A stretch of DNA of 64,000 bases from Zelopaecilomyces penicillatus (Eukaryota; Ascomycota; Sordariomycetes; Hypocreales; Pseudodiploosporaceae): assembly GCA_005765155.1 (NCBI GenBank), contig VCCP01000004.1, forward strand, positions 3,162,001-3,226,000. Reading direction: 5' to 3'. Every line of letters begins with the position of its first letter. Within the stretch, counting starts at the first letter, position 1. Below, piece by piece: positions 24,900 through 40,600 of this stretch. The translations under genes were made by a program, and so were the position numbers. The notes under the pieces were generated by a model. The model was not told where the DNA came from. It saw nothing but the letters and a program-made list of their open reading frames with translations, and searched no databases.

Positions 24900-25500
24900 G
24901 ATATCAAGATTATTATTAAATACTTATTAATTTATAAAGTTAAATATTTATTTTATTTTTTATAAAATCTATATTATAAAAAAAGATAAATACCTTATAA
25001 GATTTGAAATATAATTTAATTTATTTAAATAGTTTATTATATTATTTAGCTTATTAAATATTATTATAATCTTTTAAAAATATATTAATTTAATTTTAGG
25101 ATATATTTTAAAAGGTTTTATTATAATATATTTAAATAATATCCTTATATACTTAATAGACTTTAAAAAGAATTATTTACAAAGGATTTAATATATTATT
25201 ATATATTTATAAAAGGCTAGCTTATCTATTAATATTAATAAATATATATAATATATATTTATTATAATATATATTTATATATAACTTTTTTAAGCCTTTT
25301 AAACTTATAAGCCTTATATTTAATAAAGCTGCTTCTAAAATATATATTAATATAAAAACTGAATTTATTAAGATTAAATACCTCTAGCTATAATATTATA
25401 TAATAGCTTTAAAAGGAGTATTATTAAGGATATTATAAATATTATATATATTAATATATTAAAGATTATAATACCTATATCTTTTAATATATTAGGATTA
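24900..25500 (+). pseudogene. Relic of Ty3/Gypsy reverse transcriptase
   Basis: Plus-strand translation around 25117-25160 reads IYLNNILIY, the RIP-altered form of the family motif YLDDILIY. About 30 codons upstream, near 25035, LFSLLNI fits the family's PFGLTNAP block, and the spacing between the two is what Gypsy reverse transcriptases show. Many stops interrupt the frame, so it is dead. Which flanking repeats belong to it is unclear. Confidence 0.55.
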
Positions 25501-28017
25501 ATAAAATAAAAGAAAACTATAATATTCAACTATAAATAAAATAAGGAATATAAGAAATTAAAGGTTAAAAAAGAATTTTAATATTTATTAATTAATAAAA
25601 GAAATATTTATAAAACTAATCTAATTAATCTATTAATTTTAGGATTTAAATAAAGGTATTATAATTATATAATATAAAACTTATACTATTAATACTAAGA
25701 TTAAAAAGATTATTATAAAGACTTTAAAAGAATTTAATATTATTAAATTAAATTAATTTATATAAATAATAATAATAAAAGAGATATTAAAAAAGCTTAA
25801 TATCTTTATAATAAAGATTATATTTAAGAAATATATCTATAAATTTATTATAAAGATTATTATAAATAATAATATTATTAATAGATTAATTAAAGATAAT
25901 CTTAATATTCTTATAATAATAATAGATTATAAAGATATAATAATAATAAAAAGATTGTTTAATAATAATATAATTATTATCTTCTTTATTTTAATAAAAT
26001 AATAAATTATAAATAAAACTATCTAGCTTTTAATATTTAAATCTAATATTTAAATTTTTATAAAAACCTATTTAATATTAATTAAAGATATCTTAATATT
26101 ATTATTATAAATATAAAATAAAAATATTATTAAAATTAAGATTTAATAATAAATTTTAATTAAATCGATTATTTATTTATATATTAGGCTTTTTGAAATA
26201 TAATTATAATAAAAATAATACTTTCTTTTAAGGCTATTATATTAAAAGGTATTAATAGATTAATAAAAAAAGGATTTCTTTTTAAAAAGAGCTTTTATAA
26301 ATATAAACCCTTTAATAAAGCTATTAAATTAATTAAATACTTTAAATGTTTAAAATTTAAATATAAAGCCTATATTTATAATATTATAAAGATAATATAT
26401 AGATTTTATAATAAAGGTATTAATACCTATTTTAAAGGATTTAATAAATATATTATAAAAACAAATAAATAATTATAAAGCTATATAATCTATAATAAAT
26501 AATATAAAGCCCTTTTAAGTATATATTTTAAAAAGTAAATAAAGATTAATAGATTAAAAAAGGCTTATAAATATAAACCTCTTGAATTTAATCTAATATA
26601 TTATAATATAATTAAGATAATAAATATATAATTAACTATATATAATATTAATATTAAGCCTTTTTTAAAGAATCTAGTTAGCTATCCTAAAAAATAATAA
26701 TAAATAAGTATAAAGATTAATAATAGTATTTTTTTACTTTAATTAAAATATAATAATTATATTTATATTAAACTATATAATACTAGTAATAATATAAAGA
26801 GATTATATACTTCATCCTATCTTATAATATTATTTATATTTTATTAAAATATAAAAGAAAACGATTTAAAAAGAGTAGAATTATTAATATAATTATATAA
26901 TAAATATAATATTATTATTATATAAGAGCTATTTATAAGCCTATAAACTAAAATATCCTATATAATAAATAAGAATAAAAGTTATATAATATAATATAAT
27001 ATAATAGCTATATAATTATATATATATATAAGAGATATAGCTTTATATTATAATTATAATAAATAAATAAAGATTAAGTTTATATTATAATTAAATAAAA
27101 GAATAATACTCTTATAATATAATCTATTTATTTAAAACCTTATAATAAAAGAATATAAATTATATTATTAATAAATATATAATAATTATAAAAATAATAT
27201 ATTCTTATTAAGGATTTTAATATATATTATTCTATATAAAATATTAATTATAAAAGATAATTAAGATCTAGAATTATCTTAGATATAATTTAATATTAAA
27301 GCCTCTCTTTTATTATATCTTATAGTATAATAATATAAATTAAAGATAATAAAAAACCTAATATCCTAAATCTAATATAATATAATAAAGATTTAATATT
27401 TAAATATATAAATATTAATATAAATATAATTAAATTAAACTATTATTTATAAATTATATAAATTAAGATAATAATAAGTTTATAATTATAAATATAATTA
27501 ATTAAAGGATAAATATAAGGAAAAATAATTAAAATAATAATTAAAATAATATTTTAAAGTTTAAAAGAATATTAAAATTTAAATTATATAATTAATATTT
27601 TAATAATATAATTATAAAGTATTATAAATTAAATAATATTATAAAGAAATAATAAGATTAAAATAATACTTATATTATAATAAAATAAAGCTATTTAAAA
27701 GGCTATTTATAAACTTTAAATAATAAAATATTATTATTATAATATAATAATAATATAAAGGCTATTATAATTATAAGTTCTTTCTTTTTTTAATAATTAT
27801 AAAAGAAAGATTAGAAATAAAAAAGAAAAATAAAATCTAAATAAAATAATTAATTAAGCTAAAAGAGATAAAATAGATATTTTATAATATAAGAGTTTAA
27901 AAGGCCTTAAATAAAAATAAAGTCTTAATAAACTTTCCTAAAGCTTATAATAAATCACTTTTAATAATAATAATATATATAACTATAAAAAGCTTTAATA
28001 TATAATACTTTTTATAA

Positions 28018-28082
28018 TAATTTTATAATATAATAACTTTATAATATAATAACTTTATAATATAATAATTTTATAATATAAT
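28018..28082. repeat. Tandem repeat, 16-bp unit, about four copies
   Basis: Four tandem copies of a 16-bp unit (aactttataatataat with small changes). Confidence 0.75.
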
Positions 28083-31000
28083 AAAAATAATACTTAAAGA
28101 ACCTAGAAAAAAACCTTTTATATATTAAATAATAAAAAAATAAAGATTAATATCCCTATTAATTATAATAAAAAAGTTATTAAAATAATCCTTAAGAAAT
28201 ATATTTTTTATATAATAAAATAAATAAATCTTTTATTAAAGGATTAAATAATTAATTAAATAAATAAAAGTATTAAAATTATAATCTTTATAATTATTAA
28301 AGAAATATAAACTATTTAAAATAATAATAATAATATAATATTATTATAGCTTAATATAAAAAATATATTTAATATAATTCTCTACTTATAACTATTTTAA
28401 ATCTTAAGAAAGAAAGATTTTTTAAAACAAATAATAAAATAATTATATAGCTATTTTAAAAAGAGGATAATAAAACTATAGTTTAATAATACTTTTATTA
28501 ATCCTTATAATATCCTAGTTAAAGTATTATAAAGATCCATTTTATTCTTTATTCTTTTTATTCTTTTTATTATATATTATTATTATTCTTTATTAAGCTT
28601 TAATTAAGATATAAGGGCTTAATATAATAGGCTTTATAGATAATATAAATCTATTTAATAATAGTCCTAATATAAATAATATATACCTTTATTTAATAAA
28701 GGCTTAAAAAATATATAAAGATTAATTTAAGATTAATAAATTATAATTTATATTTAAAAAGTTTAAATTTATATATTTTATTAAAGTATATATAGTATGT
28801 ATATAAAATCTAAAACTTAATAATATTTTAATACTCTTTATAAAGAATATAAGGATATTAAATATTAAATTTAATAAAGAACTTATCTTTATTAAATATT
28901 AAGCTAGAATTTAAAGAAAACTTATCTTATAAAATCTAGCTTTTATAAAACTTATTATAAGAATATAAAAACCTTTTCTTTATATAGTATAGATTATTGA
29001 TATAATAGTTATATATAATATTATTATATATAAAATAATTATTATTTATAAAATTAATAAACTCTTAGTCTTATAAGAAATAAAAGTAATATATACAATA
29101 TAAGTATTATTAAAATATAATATTATTAAAATATATAAAGCTATTCTTATTTATCTTCTTAAATCTAAGATATATATATTATTTCTAGATTTATATCTTA
29201 TATAATAAAAAATAAAAGGCTTTAATTACTTATAAAACTATATAGATTTTTTTTAAATAGATATAAAGGATTATAATAATCTTTATATAATTATATTATT
29301 TATAATAATAATCTAATTCTTAATTATTATTATTTAAGATTAATATATAATTAAGTTAATAATAAATAAAAAGTAGATCTTTAAATAAAATATTTATATA
29401 TTAATAATAAAAATAATAAATAATAAAATTATTATAAATTAATTATATAATAGTTAATAGATTTATAATTTTAAATTAAAAGATATTTAAAAAAATATAA
29501 TAATCTTATAAAAGTAAAAAGCTTATTATTTATATAAATCAGGATTAAAAAAATAAAACTAAAAGCATTTCTTTATTATTATATAATCCTTATATATTTT
29601 ATATTATTATATTATTATATAATTATATTAATAAAAAAAGAGAAATAATAGAATATTTAACTCTTTAATATTATAATATATATAAATAAATATAATAAAT
29701 TCTTTAATAACAATTTATATTATTTAAAAATAAATTTAATTAAATTAATATACTTATAATATTAATTAAAATAGAATTTATTATATAATAAATAATAAAG
29801 CTAAAAAGATTATATAAATATAATTTAATAATTTAATTATAAAGGACTAAGAATAAAAGAATAATAAGATAATAAAGATATTATAATATTTTATTTAAAG
29901 ATTTTATTATAAAATTATATATATTTAAGATATTTAAACTATATTTATATACTAGATATTATATAATTATAATATCTATTAATTAAAATTATTATTAAAA
30001 ATATTTAAATTTAAATTATAAAGATTAATTATAAGAGATAAAGGATTTATATTTTATAAATATTAATTAAAAGAAGTAATAATAATATAAATATAAAATA
30101 TTAATTTATTAAATACTTTAAAAATAATTTATATATCTTTTTCAGATACTTTAAATAAATAATAATAATATTAAAATCTAAATATATAAATATTTTATTA
30201 ATAAAGATATCTTTAATCTTTTAATTAATATAATTATTAATAGCCTTTTAAGTTTTAATTAATTAAAATTATAATTAATAAAATAATAATAATAAAAATA
30301 TAATAATCTATAATTAAAATTAAAGTATTAAAGATATTTATAATTAAAATTAAAATATTTTATTATAAACTTAAAAATCTATTAAAATATTAATAATAAT
30401 AATAAAAATATAATAAAGGTATAACTTATTATTCTATATTTATAATAAATATTATAATAATATATATAATAATAATCCTTATTTAAATATATAAAATAAA
30501 TAAAGAAATATAAAAGGAATAAAGATATTTAATTTATTATTTAAATTATAATAATCCTTAACTCTTTAATTTAAAAAATAAAAAATAAAAAATAAAAATA
30601 ATTATTAATAAATTAATAATATAAATATAATATAAAAATAATATATATAAAATAGCTTAATATTTAATATAAAGAGTTTTTATAATAAGCTTGATCTTAA
30701 TTAATTTAATAAATATAATCTTTAATATCTTTTTAAGAATTAAAGTCTTTATAATTTAATTATTAGATTAATAAAAATATAATAAGAATAAAATAAAATA
30801 AAAATAATTATCTTATTAATCTTAGCTTATAAATATAAAATCAGCTATAAATATAAATAATAATAATAAAATAATAATCTATAAATAAAATTAATAATAG
30901 CTATTTAATAAATAATTTTAAAATATTTATATTAAATCTAGAAATAATAAATTATATAATAATTTAATTAATTTAAAGGGAATATATTAAAGGTATAATA

Positions 31001-31120
31001 ATAATAGTTATATTAATTAAAAAGATTTTAAAAGATAAAAGAGAAACTAAATCAGCTATCTAATCTAATTAGATCTAATAGTATAGTAATAGTATAACTT
31101 ATAATAGCCTAGCTAGATAA

Positions 31121-31149
31121 AGAGAGAGAGGGGGGGAGGGGGGGCAGGC
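31121..31149 (+). other. Purine tract with two 7-G runs
   Basis: An (AG)n tract runs into seven G, one A and seven G, then cagg. It sits in sequence that otherwise has hardly any G runs. Followed from about 31170 by a polypurine stretch of gaaaaaa repeats. It could form a G-quadruplex or be a remnant polypurine tract; this is inference. Confidence 0.7.
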
Positions 31150-31494
31150 TAGAAAAAAGAAAGAACCTATCTAATAAAATAATATAAGAAAAAAAGAAAA
31201 AAAGAAAAAAGAAAAAAGGAAAAAATAAGATATATATAAGCTAGATAATACAGCTAAATAATACTAAAATTATTTAATTATAAATAATTATTAATAATAA
31301 TAATAAAGCTATTATAATATTAAAGTATAATAGTATTAATAATATTAATAAATATAAAATAAAGATTTAAAAAATAAATTATATAAAAATAAATAAAAAT
31401 AAAAAGAATTAAAAAGAATTCTATATTAAAATTATAATTTAATTTATAAATATAATATAAATAAAATAATATAACTATTATAAATAATATATAT

Positions 31495-31795
31495 TAATAA
31501 AACCAGTTTATAAACTAGCTCTATTAATTTAATAGATCTTTAATTTTAATATAATAAATATATAAATATTATAATTAATATATTAAATCTTTATTAATTA
31601 TTAAATATAAAGATAAGATTAATTATATATAAGAGAATAAAGAAAGAGAGCTATAATAATATAATATAAGTATAAATAATTAAAAAAAGGATAAGAGTTT
31701 TTTATTTATTTTTTCCTTTTTATTAATTAAATAAAAAAAGACTGCTTATTCTATAAAGAGTTTAATTTAAATAAATCTAGTTTAATACAATTATA
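31495..31795 (+). repeat. Putative LTR, family C, left copy
   Basis: About 290 bp match 44945-45235 in direct orientation: aactagctctattaa at the start, ttaaatataaagataagat, ataagagaataaaga, aaggataag, a T-rich block, and aagtttaattta near the end. The two copies bracket the chromovirus at 37133-44715. Without that insertion they would be about 6 kb apart, a typical LTR element size. Ends are uncertain by about 10 bp and no target duplication was identified. Confidence 0.55.
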
Positions 31796-34700
31796 TAAAA
31801 TTAATAATAATAATAATTATTATTATTTAATATTTAAGGTTTATTATTATAATAAGAAAAGCTATATATTTAATATTAAAAAGGATTATAATTATAAAAG
31901 TAAAGAAAGTATTTATATAAATATAAAAAATTAAAAGCGTTTTAAGGTTTATTTATTTTTGTTAATTATTTATTTTATTCTTTTTTAATTTAATTAAGCT
32001 ATTTGTATATTTAATAAAGAAAGAAACCCTTTTTTAATAAAATAATATAAAAGATTTAACTTTTAAAGTATTAAAATAAGTATTTATTATAAAACTAGTT
32101 TTAATTTAATAGGATCTTAAAAAAATAATTATTAAAGTTAATTATTTAAAAAAGATATTTAAGAGATATTTATTATAAATATATAATAATATCTTATTAT
32201 TAATTATATATTATTTAATTAAACTTATTTTAATTAACCAGATATTATATTTAAAAATATAATTAATAAAACTTAAAAAATAATAAGATTATTTATTATT
32301 TTTATTAATTATAAAAATCTAAAATATTTTATAAGCCTTAAAAAGCTCTTTAAATAATAAGCGAGATAATTAAAAATATTTTTACTCTTTTAATATTATC
32401 TTTATTATTAATCTAGCTTTAAAATAATATAATAATTTAATACTTTATTAAAAAAATAATAAAAGATAAAAGATAAAAAATAATCCTAGTATAAATTATA
32501 TATTTAATTAAAATAGCCTTAATATATATATATATATTTAAATAAATATTATTTAAAAAGGAAATTAATAATCTTTTATATTATATAATATTATTTATAA
32601 ATATTTATTTATTTAGCCTTTAAAACCAGACCTTTTAAAAAGATTTTATTTATAATTATTATTTATATATAATTATAAAAAGTATATAATAATTCCTTAT
32701 TAAAATCAGGATAAAAGAATAAATTATAAATTATATAATAAATATATATAAGATATTAATTTATAAAGCTTAACTTTAATTCTTAAATTAAAAACCTTTT
32801 ATTATTATAATTATTTAAAGGATTTATAACTCTTTTTTAATAAAATATCTAAAATAAAAATAAATATTTAAATTTCTTTATTTTAATTATTATTAAAATA
32901 ATATATTATAATTAATCTATTAATTTATACAAAACTATTTAATATATTAAAATAATTATATCTTTTAATAATAATATTGAAAATTGTTTTATTTATTATT
33001 TATTATAAATAAATATTAAATATAAATATCTATTAATTTTATAATAAAGCTTTTCAAATAAGATAATTTATTAAAATTCTAAATAATTATTATAAATTAT
33101 TTATTAAAATATATTTATTTAAAGGTAATGATATCTATAATTATTAAAATATATATTAAATAATTCTAGAATATTTAATAATATTTCTATAAATTCTTAA
33201 ACAAGATTATTATAAAAAAAGATTTAAATTAATTAAATTATTTTTAAAATATATTATATAAGCTAATTAATATAAAATAACTTCTATTTATTATATATTA
33301 TTTATAAATTAATAATAATATAAAATATATAAATTAAAAAGTTTAAGTTATATTTTAAATAATTATATATTTCTTATAATTTAATTAAATTAATTATCTT
33401 TTAATCTATTAATTAATATTTAATATTAAGATATCCTTAATAATTAATACAAGTTTAAATAAATTATTAAATAGATTTAATATTAATTAAATATAATAAA
33501 AGCTATATTTAAATTAAAATAAAATATTATTAAAAAAAAAATAATTATATTCCTTAATTATCTTTAATCTAGAATTAATCTTATATAAATAATTATTATT
33601 TATATATAATAATAAATCTAAAGGCTATAAACAACTTTTAATATCTAATAAAATATTTCCTTTTTAAAGATTATATATAACTTTTCTTATATAATTATAA
33701 AAGAAATTATTTAAATTAAAAGCTAAATTAATTATATATTAAATATAAGATAATTATTATTTTTATATTTTTAATAATTATATTAAATATATTAAAGGAA
33801 ATTTATTTAATCTTTTATATTAATTTAATAAAATAGATATTAAATAATCTATTTTTATTTTAATAAATAATAAAAAAGAAATTAAATCTTCATTAAATAT
33901 TAAATAATAATAATAAAAATATAATATAAAAATAAGAAATAAAAAGTATTTTAATAATAAAAATAAATAAAGAAAAAGCTAAAAATAATAAAGATTTATA
34001 ACATAAAAAGAATAAGATAATCTTATATAAGAATTATTAAAGAATATAATATAATTATAAATATTAAATAATTTTTAAAGAAAATAAGATAATATCTATT
34101 GTTTTTATAATTCTATATTATAATAATATTAAATTAAAATATTATTATTAAAAATTATATATTTATAATAATAAAAATAAAAATAAAAATTTATATTTAT
34201 TATTATTATTTAAAAATAAAATCTAATAATATATTAAGCTTATCTTAAATCTATTAAATATCCTTCTTTATCTAAAACTTTAATTTTAATTCTATCTTAT
34301 CTTAATTACTATTATTTATATATTAAAAATACTCTTAAATAAATTAAATAAAAAGGTATTATTATTATTAAATAATTAATAATATATATTATTTATAAAA
34401 GATATAATAAAATAGATATTAATAAATAATAATATAATACCTTAAAATTAATAAATCTTAAAAAGAAAAAGATTTATCTTTATTAAAGATTTATATAATA
34501 AATATATTAAGAATATAAAAATCCCTTAAAAAAAATACCTTAAATAATATAAAAGCTATAAATAATATAATAAAATTAATATTATTAATATTATTTATAA
34601 TTATTATAAAAATAAAAAAAAGATTAATAATAATAATTATATAATAATTAAAATTCTTTTAAAATTAAATTAAGGTTTAATTTATTATATATTATTATAT

Positions 34701-37127
34701 ATATTATTAGATTTATATCTTTTTTTTTTATATTAATTATATCTTTTACTTTAATTAATAATCTTATTTTAGAATTAATAAAGATTATTTTAAATATTAT
34801 ATATTTAAAAAGAACTTATATATATATACAAGATTAAAGTATATATCTTATTTTATTATTATATAAAATAATATAAATTTAATCTAAATAAGAATATAAT
34901 AAGGATATTATAATAAGATATTATAATTAAGGTATTTTAATTTAAAAATATATTAAAACCCTTAAAAATTAAAAAAACTAATATTATAGGATTATTATAA
35001 TAAGGTAAGAGTATTAATAAAATTTAAAATAAAAATAAAAAAAAGAATAAATATATATTTATAAGTATTTATAAGTATTATAAGTATTATTTTAATAATC
35101 TTTAAAATATATCTTTAGGCTTTTATATAAACTTATTATTTTTAAATAAAAATAACTTATTTAATTATAATTTTAAATGCCTTAATTATTATTTTAATTA
35201 TAATATAATTATTATATATTATATAAATATATAATATTATAAATATATTATAAAGTATATTATTATTTAATAAAATATAATCTTTATAATTATTAAAAGA
35301 ATATACTTTATAATATAATATATAAATATAATTAAAAAAAAAGATTATAGTTTTTATAGCTATTTATATATAATTATTTAATATAGAAAAGATAAATTAA
35401 TTTAATTTCTTTAAAGAGTATAATTAACTCTTTATTAAAATTATTAATAGCTTATTTTTTCTTTTTTTTTAAAAAAAAGACTATATATAATTAATTAAAA
35501 GCTAAATAAAGAATATAATATATATTTATAAAAAATACATTATTTATATTTATATCTATATTAAATATATTATAATTTGAAAAGAATTAAAAGGATTATT
35601 ATTCTTAGATTATAAGTATATAATATATATTATATTTATTATTAATAAGGAAATATATAATAAGAATTTAAATATATTATTATTTGATATAAAAGAAGGG
35701 ATAGGATTTAAAATAAAGATATAAAAGAAATTATTTAAATTAATAATACTTTTAATAAAGAAAATAAATATATTCTATAAATTCTATAAATAAATAATCT
35801 AAAAAGAATAAAGAATATTCTATTAAATTATTAAAATAATATATTTTATATTTATCTTATATATCTATTATTTAATAATAAAATAAAATTAAAATATTTA
35901 TTAAAGAAAAAATAATATATTATAAGTTTAGGCTTTTAAGCTTAAGCTTGAAGTATAAAGAGAAGATAAACCTAGATCAGGCTTTAGTAATATAAAAAAG
36001 AGATTAAAATAAAGCTTTCTTTTTCTTCTTAAGTTTATTAATATTATTTTTAATATTTATTTATAATAATTATAAAGCTAGCTTATTATAATTTAAATCT
36101 TTTATTAAAAAATTAAATATATAATAAAAATATAATAAAAAGAAAAAGATAAAAAGATATATATAATAATATAAAAATAATTTAATTATCTTTAAAATAA
36201 TTTATATAAATAATAAAAGAAATAAGATCTCTTTATAATTTAATAATAATATTATAAAGCTTATATTTATTATAGTTTTTAATAATATTTTAAGTTATTA
36301 TATTTTAATATAAGATTAATAATTATATTATATTATAAATAAATTTAATTGTATTATATTATTATTATTAATCTTTATAAATATATTTATTATTTATATA
36401 TTATTATAAAGGATTTAAAAATTAATATTTATTATAATATTATTATAATAATATAATAATTTATATATCTTATTATAATTATAATATTTATTATAATAAA
36501 AATATAATATTAATTAAAGATTAAAAGATATTAATAATAATAATATAATAAGATTAAAATAATATATTAATAATATTATAATAAATATTAATTTTTTAAT
36601 CCTTTAAAATAATATATAAATAATAAATATACTTATAAAGATTAATAATAATAATATAATAAAGTTAAATTTATTTATAATATAATATAATAATTATTTT
36701 AAAAAATAAAATTCTTGTTTTTTAAAATATAATCTTTATAATCTTTTTTAATAAGAAATTAATTATAATAAAAATATTATAAAAATTAATAAATCTATTA
36801 ATAATAAAGCTAGTATTTTAAAAGTATTCTTTTTTTTTAATATTTATTTATTAAATCTAATTTAAATTATATAAAAGAGAAAAGAGTTATAAGGATATAA
36901 TATTCTTTATAATAAAAGAAAAGAGAATAATAATAATATTATTAATTATTTAATATTAATTAAATAAATAATAAAATAATAATAAAAATAATATATTAAA
37001 ATATATTATATAAAAGTATTTTAAAAATATTAAATTTTTAAATATTATAAAGATATAATTAATATTCTTAACTTAAAAAAAAGAAAAGAAAAGAAAATTT
37101 ATATAATAAGGATAATAAAAGTATATA
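31796..37127. repeat. AT desert between family C LTR and chromovirus
   Basis: Probable internal part of the family C element, with one family B copy at 35925-36090 inserted in it or belonging to it. No reverse transcriptase motif was recognised. Decay is deep, with C almost only before T. No ORFs or RNA genes. Confidence 0.5.
35925..36090 (+). repeat. Dispersed repeat family B, single copy
   Basis: The least mutated member of the family, containing ggcttttaagcttaagctt, cctagatcaggcttta and gattaaaataaag. Orientation is as at 22558. Confidence 0.6.
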
Positions 37128-37132
37128 ATAAT

Positions 37133-37562
37133 TATTATAATCCAATGATATGATTGTATAATAGGCCGGTTATATAATCAGAGAGAGGTATATACTATAA
37201 AGGAAAGGGATCAGTTAGGATGGATCAGGGGGATTATTATAAGAATAATAATAAGCTAGATAAGCTAGTAACTTAGATTACCAGGATCACCACTTATATA
37301 ATAAATGATCCAAGTAATCTATAATATATATATATATACCCTTAATTTTTACTCTTTAGATATAGCTTAGATAATTATTAATATACTTTTAACTTTATTG
37401 TATTATTTGCTATCGCTTATTATATTAATACTTAATCTCTGATTATAATACTCTATATCTATTATCAATATAATAGATATATTACTTAGAATACTTTAAC
37501 TTATCTACTAATATAAACCCCTTTTATTAGATTTATCCTTTAGGAATTTATTAAATATTATA
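37133..37562 (+). repeat. 5' LTR of the chromovirus
   Basis: 430 bp, starting tattataatccaat (ancestral TG start altered to TA) and ending ttaaatattata. It aligns without net length change to 44286-44715. Differences are mostly C/T and G/A transitions, as RIP predicts. Confidence 0.92.
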
Positions 37563-37689
37563 TATTAATAACTTTTATTTAGTAGGTTATTATATTACCT
37601 TAAGCAATATTATTATTTTATAAAATAGCTTTTTAAACCCTTATTCTATTTAGAAGTATTAATCAAGGAGATACCTTTAATACCCTTAT

Positions 37690-40600
37690 TAATAATAATC
37701 TAAATATAGAGATAGATAAAGAAAAAGAAGATAAAGATAATATTAAAATTAAAGGACTTTAAGAAGATATCCTTATACTAGAAGAAACCAGCAGATACTT
37801 TAAATAAATACTAAAAGAGAAATATAAAGGATATATAGAAGAAGTATAAGCAGTTAAGCTTATTACTAAAAACTTATAGCTCTAAGTCAAATAGCTTCTT
37901 AAGAATATAAAGATCTAAGTAAAATAGTATTAATATAGACTAGACTTAATTATAGATCAAGTATATAATAGAAAAGATACTAGAGAAATCCTAAAGCTAT
38001 AAGCCCTTAAGTTATTTAATGATATCCTAAGCAAACTCTAAGGATTCCTTACCTAATTATATACCTTTTTCCTATACTATCTAGTATAATTTAGAACTAA
38101 ATCAATTAGAGTATAATATATAGTAGGACTTCTTATAGGATCTATATTAACTTAATTCAAGCTAATACTTTAAGATTATATTAATAATACCTTAATAGGT
38201 ATAATAAAAGAAGAAACTAATATAATCTTTATTAACTATAAAGTCTTTAAATAATAATTCTTAAATATCTTTAATTTATTAAATAAAAGATAATAAGTTA
38301 AATAATATCTATATAATCTATATTAGATAGGATCTACCTTAGATTATATTATAAAGTTCTAATAAATCTTATCTAAATTACCTAAGAAAGATAAATAAAT
38401 ATATATAGAAATACTATACTATAGACTTAAGTTAAAAGTTAAGGATAAGTTATATAAAAAAATCTAATTAGATTCCTTTATAGAATATTATATTATAGCT
38501 ATTATTATTAATAATAGATAATACTTATATTAATAAGAAAAGAAATATAAAGAATAAAACTAGAAACCAATTTACTTTGGATTCTAATTATAATAATAAT
38601 AATATAAGGCAAACCATAGCTAATAATAAAATAACCCTAATACCCTATTAATTAAAATAGACCTTAATACTATATAATAATAAGATATATTTAAGGTTAA
38701 ATATTATAATTATAATAAGATAGGATATTTTACTAGGGATTATTAATAATTAAAACAAGAATAAAAAGACTAGAAACCAGTATCTAATATATAGCAAAGT
38801 GTATATATTATAGCTAAAGATAAATAAATCCTGGCTATAATAGAATAAAAAGGATAGGGATAAGGATGACTTAGAAACTATAGATACCCTATACCCTAAT
38901 AGTTATTAATATTATAGACTATACTAATCTAATCCAGTATTATATAATAGGATTAATAACTGGATATAGATATAGATAAAGAAGAATACTTTAAAGAGAT
39001 CCTAGACTAATAAATAATCCCTATTATAGATAATAAAAATACTCTAATTAAAGATAAAATAATAAATAATAGCTTGGACTCTAGCTCTTTAGAATCTAAG
39101 AGTAAAGAGCCTCTTAGGATAATTTAATACTATATTATATTATATCCATTACCTAAAAGTACTATCTATAAATACCTTTAGAAAGTAGTAATTAAACTTA
39201 TATAAGTATCAAGCTATATAGATAGAGTTAATCTTTAATTTATAATTATTAAATATATTTATAAATAGATATTAAAAGAAGGCTTAGATATTCCTATTTT
39301 AAAAGACTACCTTAAAAGAGCCTTTATATTAAGAATCAATTATAATAAATATAAAGATAATTATATACTCCTAGACCCTAATTATATTTTCTATAATAAA
39401 ATTAACTAGATATTATATATTAATTTCTTTTGTTTTTAATATTAGAAAATAAAAATCTAGAATAAATTCTTTCTATATTATATAGGAGTATAAGGAATTA
39501 AGAATATTCTTATAGAAGATTAATTTATTAACTAGTATAAGGCTAAGTACTTTATATCTTTTAGGATTAATGTATTTAAATCATACTTTAAGACCCTAGA
39601 AGAATATAGATAAGGAACTAAAAATAAAAACTATAAGTCTATCTATTATAAGATCTATAAATAAGAAAAGCTTGAATTAGGATATAATAGATTATAACTT
39701 ATAGATTATAGAAAGAAGGACTTATATAATTATATTAACCTTAAGTATAATATATACTTATAATAGAAGCTAGTATAATAGTATAAAAGATAACTATTAA
39801 AAGATAATACCCTAGGAAGAACTTAATATAAAGCTATAATAGCAATCAATTATAATAAACCTTAATATAGATAATATATAAAAGAAAACAAATATATATA
39901 TAAGGAAATAAAGAATCTTTATAAATAAGAATTTAACTTCTAAATCTATAAAGGAAATCAAGTTAATTAAACTCTATATTATATAATTATTTAAGGCTTA
40001 GATAGAATAAATTATAATAGACTATATAAAGAATATAATCCTAGAAACTTAAAAAATAAATAAAGTTATCTATAAAAGGGTTATAATATAACCCCCTATA
40101 AAAGACCCTTTATATAATAAGTATTAATAGGCTTAAACTAATAATAGAAATATAGATTATAGGATATTGTTTTTATACTTTAATAGATAATAGAATAATA
40201 AGCAATTATATATTATTAAAAGCTATAAATTATATATAACTGCTATAATATAATAAGGAAGAATTATATCCCTTATATAATCTAAAAGAGAATACCTTTA
40301 TCTATAATAGAGGATAGATTAATAAAGAGATTGATTATCTTTAATTTAAAGTCTAAGGATATTAAGATAATATTATATTTAATATAATAAATATTAAAGA
40401 ATATAAACTTATATTAGGCTACCCTTAATTATTTAATAATAATCTATAAATCGATTAGAAGATAGGCTAGATATAATAAAGTAATACTATATTATCTCTA
40501 AAAGATTATAAAGATCTAATAATAATAAATAAAGTAAAGAAAGTATACTTTATAGCTATTAAGAAGGGCCTCTTATTAGGAAATCATATTAAAAAATAAT

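Larger units (their letters stand above)
22490..31494. repeat. Deep AT desert with Gypsy-type relics
   Basis: About 9 kb of decayed repeats. It holds one family B copy (about 22558-22722), a plus-strand Gypsy reverse transcriptase relic near 25.0-25.2 kb, a 16-bp tandem repeat at about 28018-28082, and a purine/poly-G island at 31121-31149. No intact coding frame or RNA gene is seen. Element ends other than those listed could not be placed. Confidence 0.6.
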
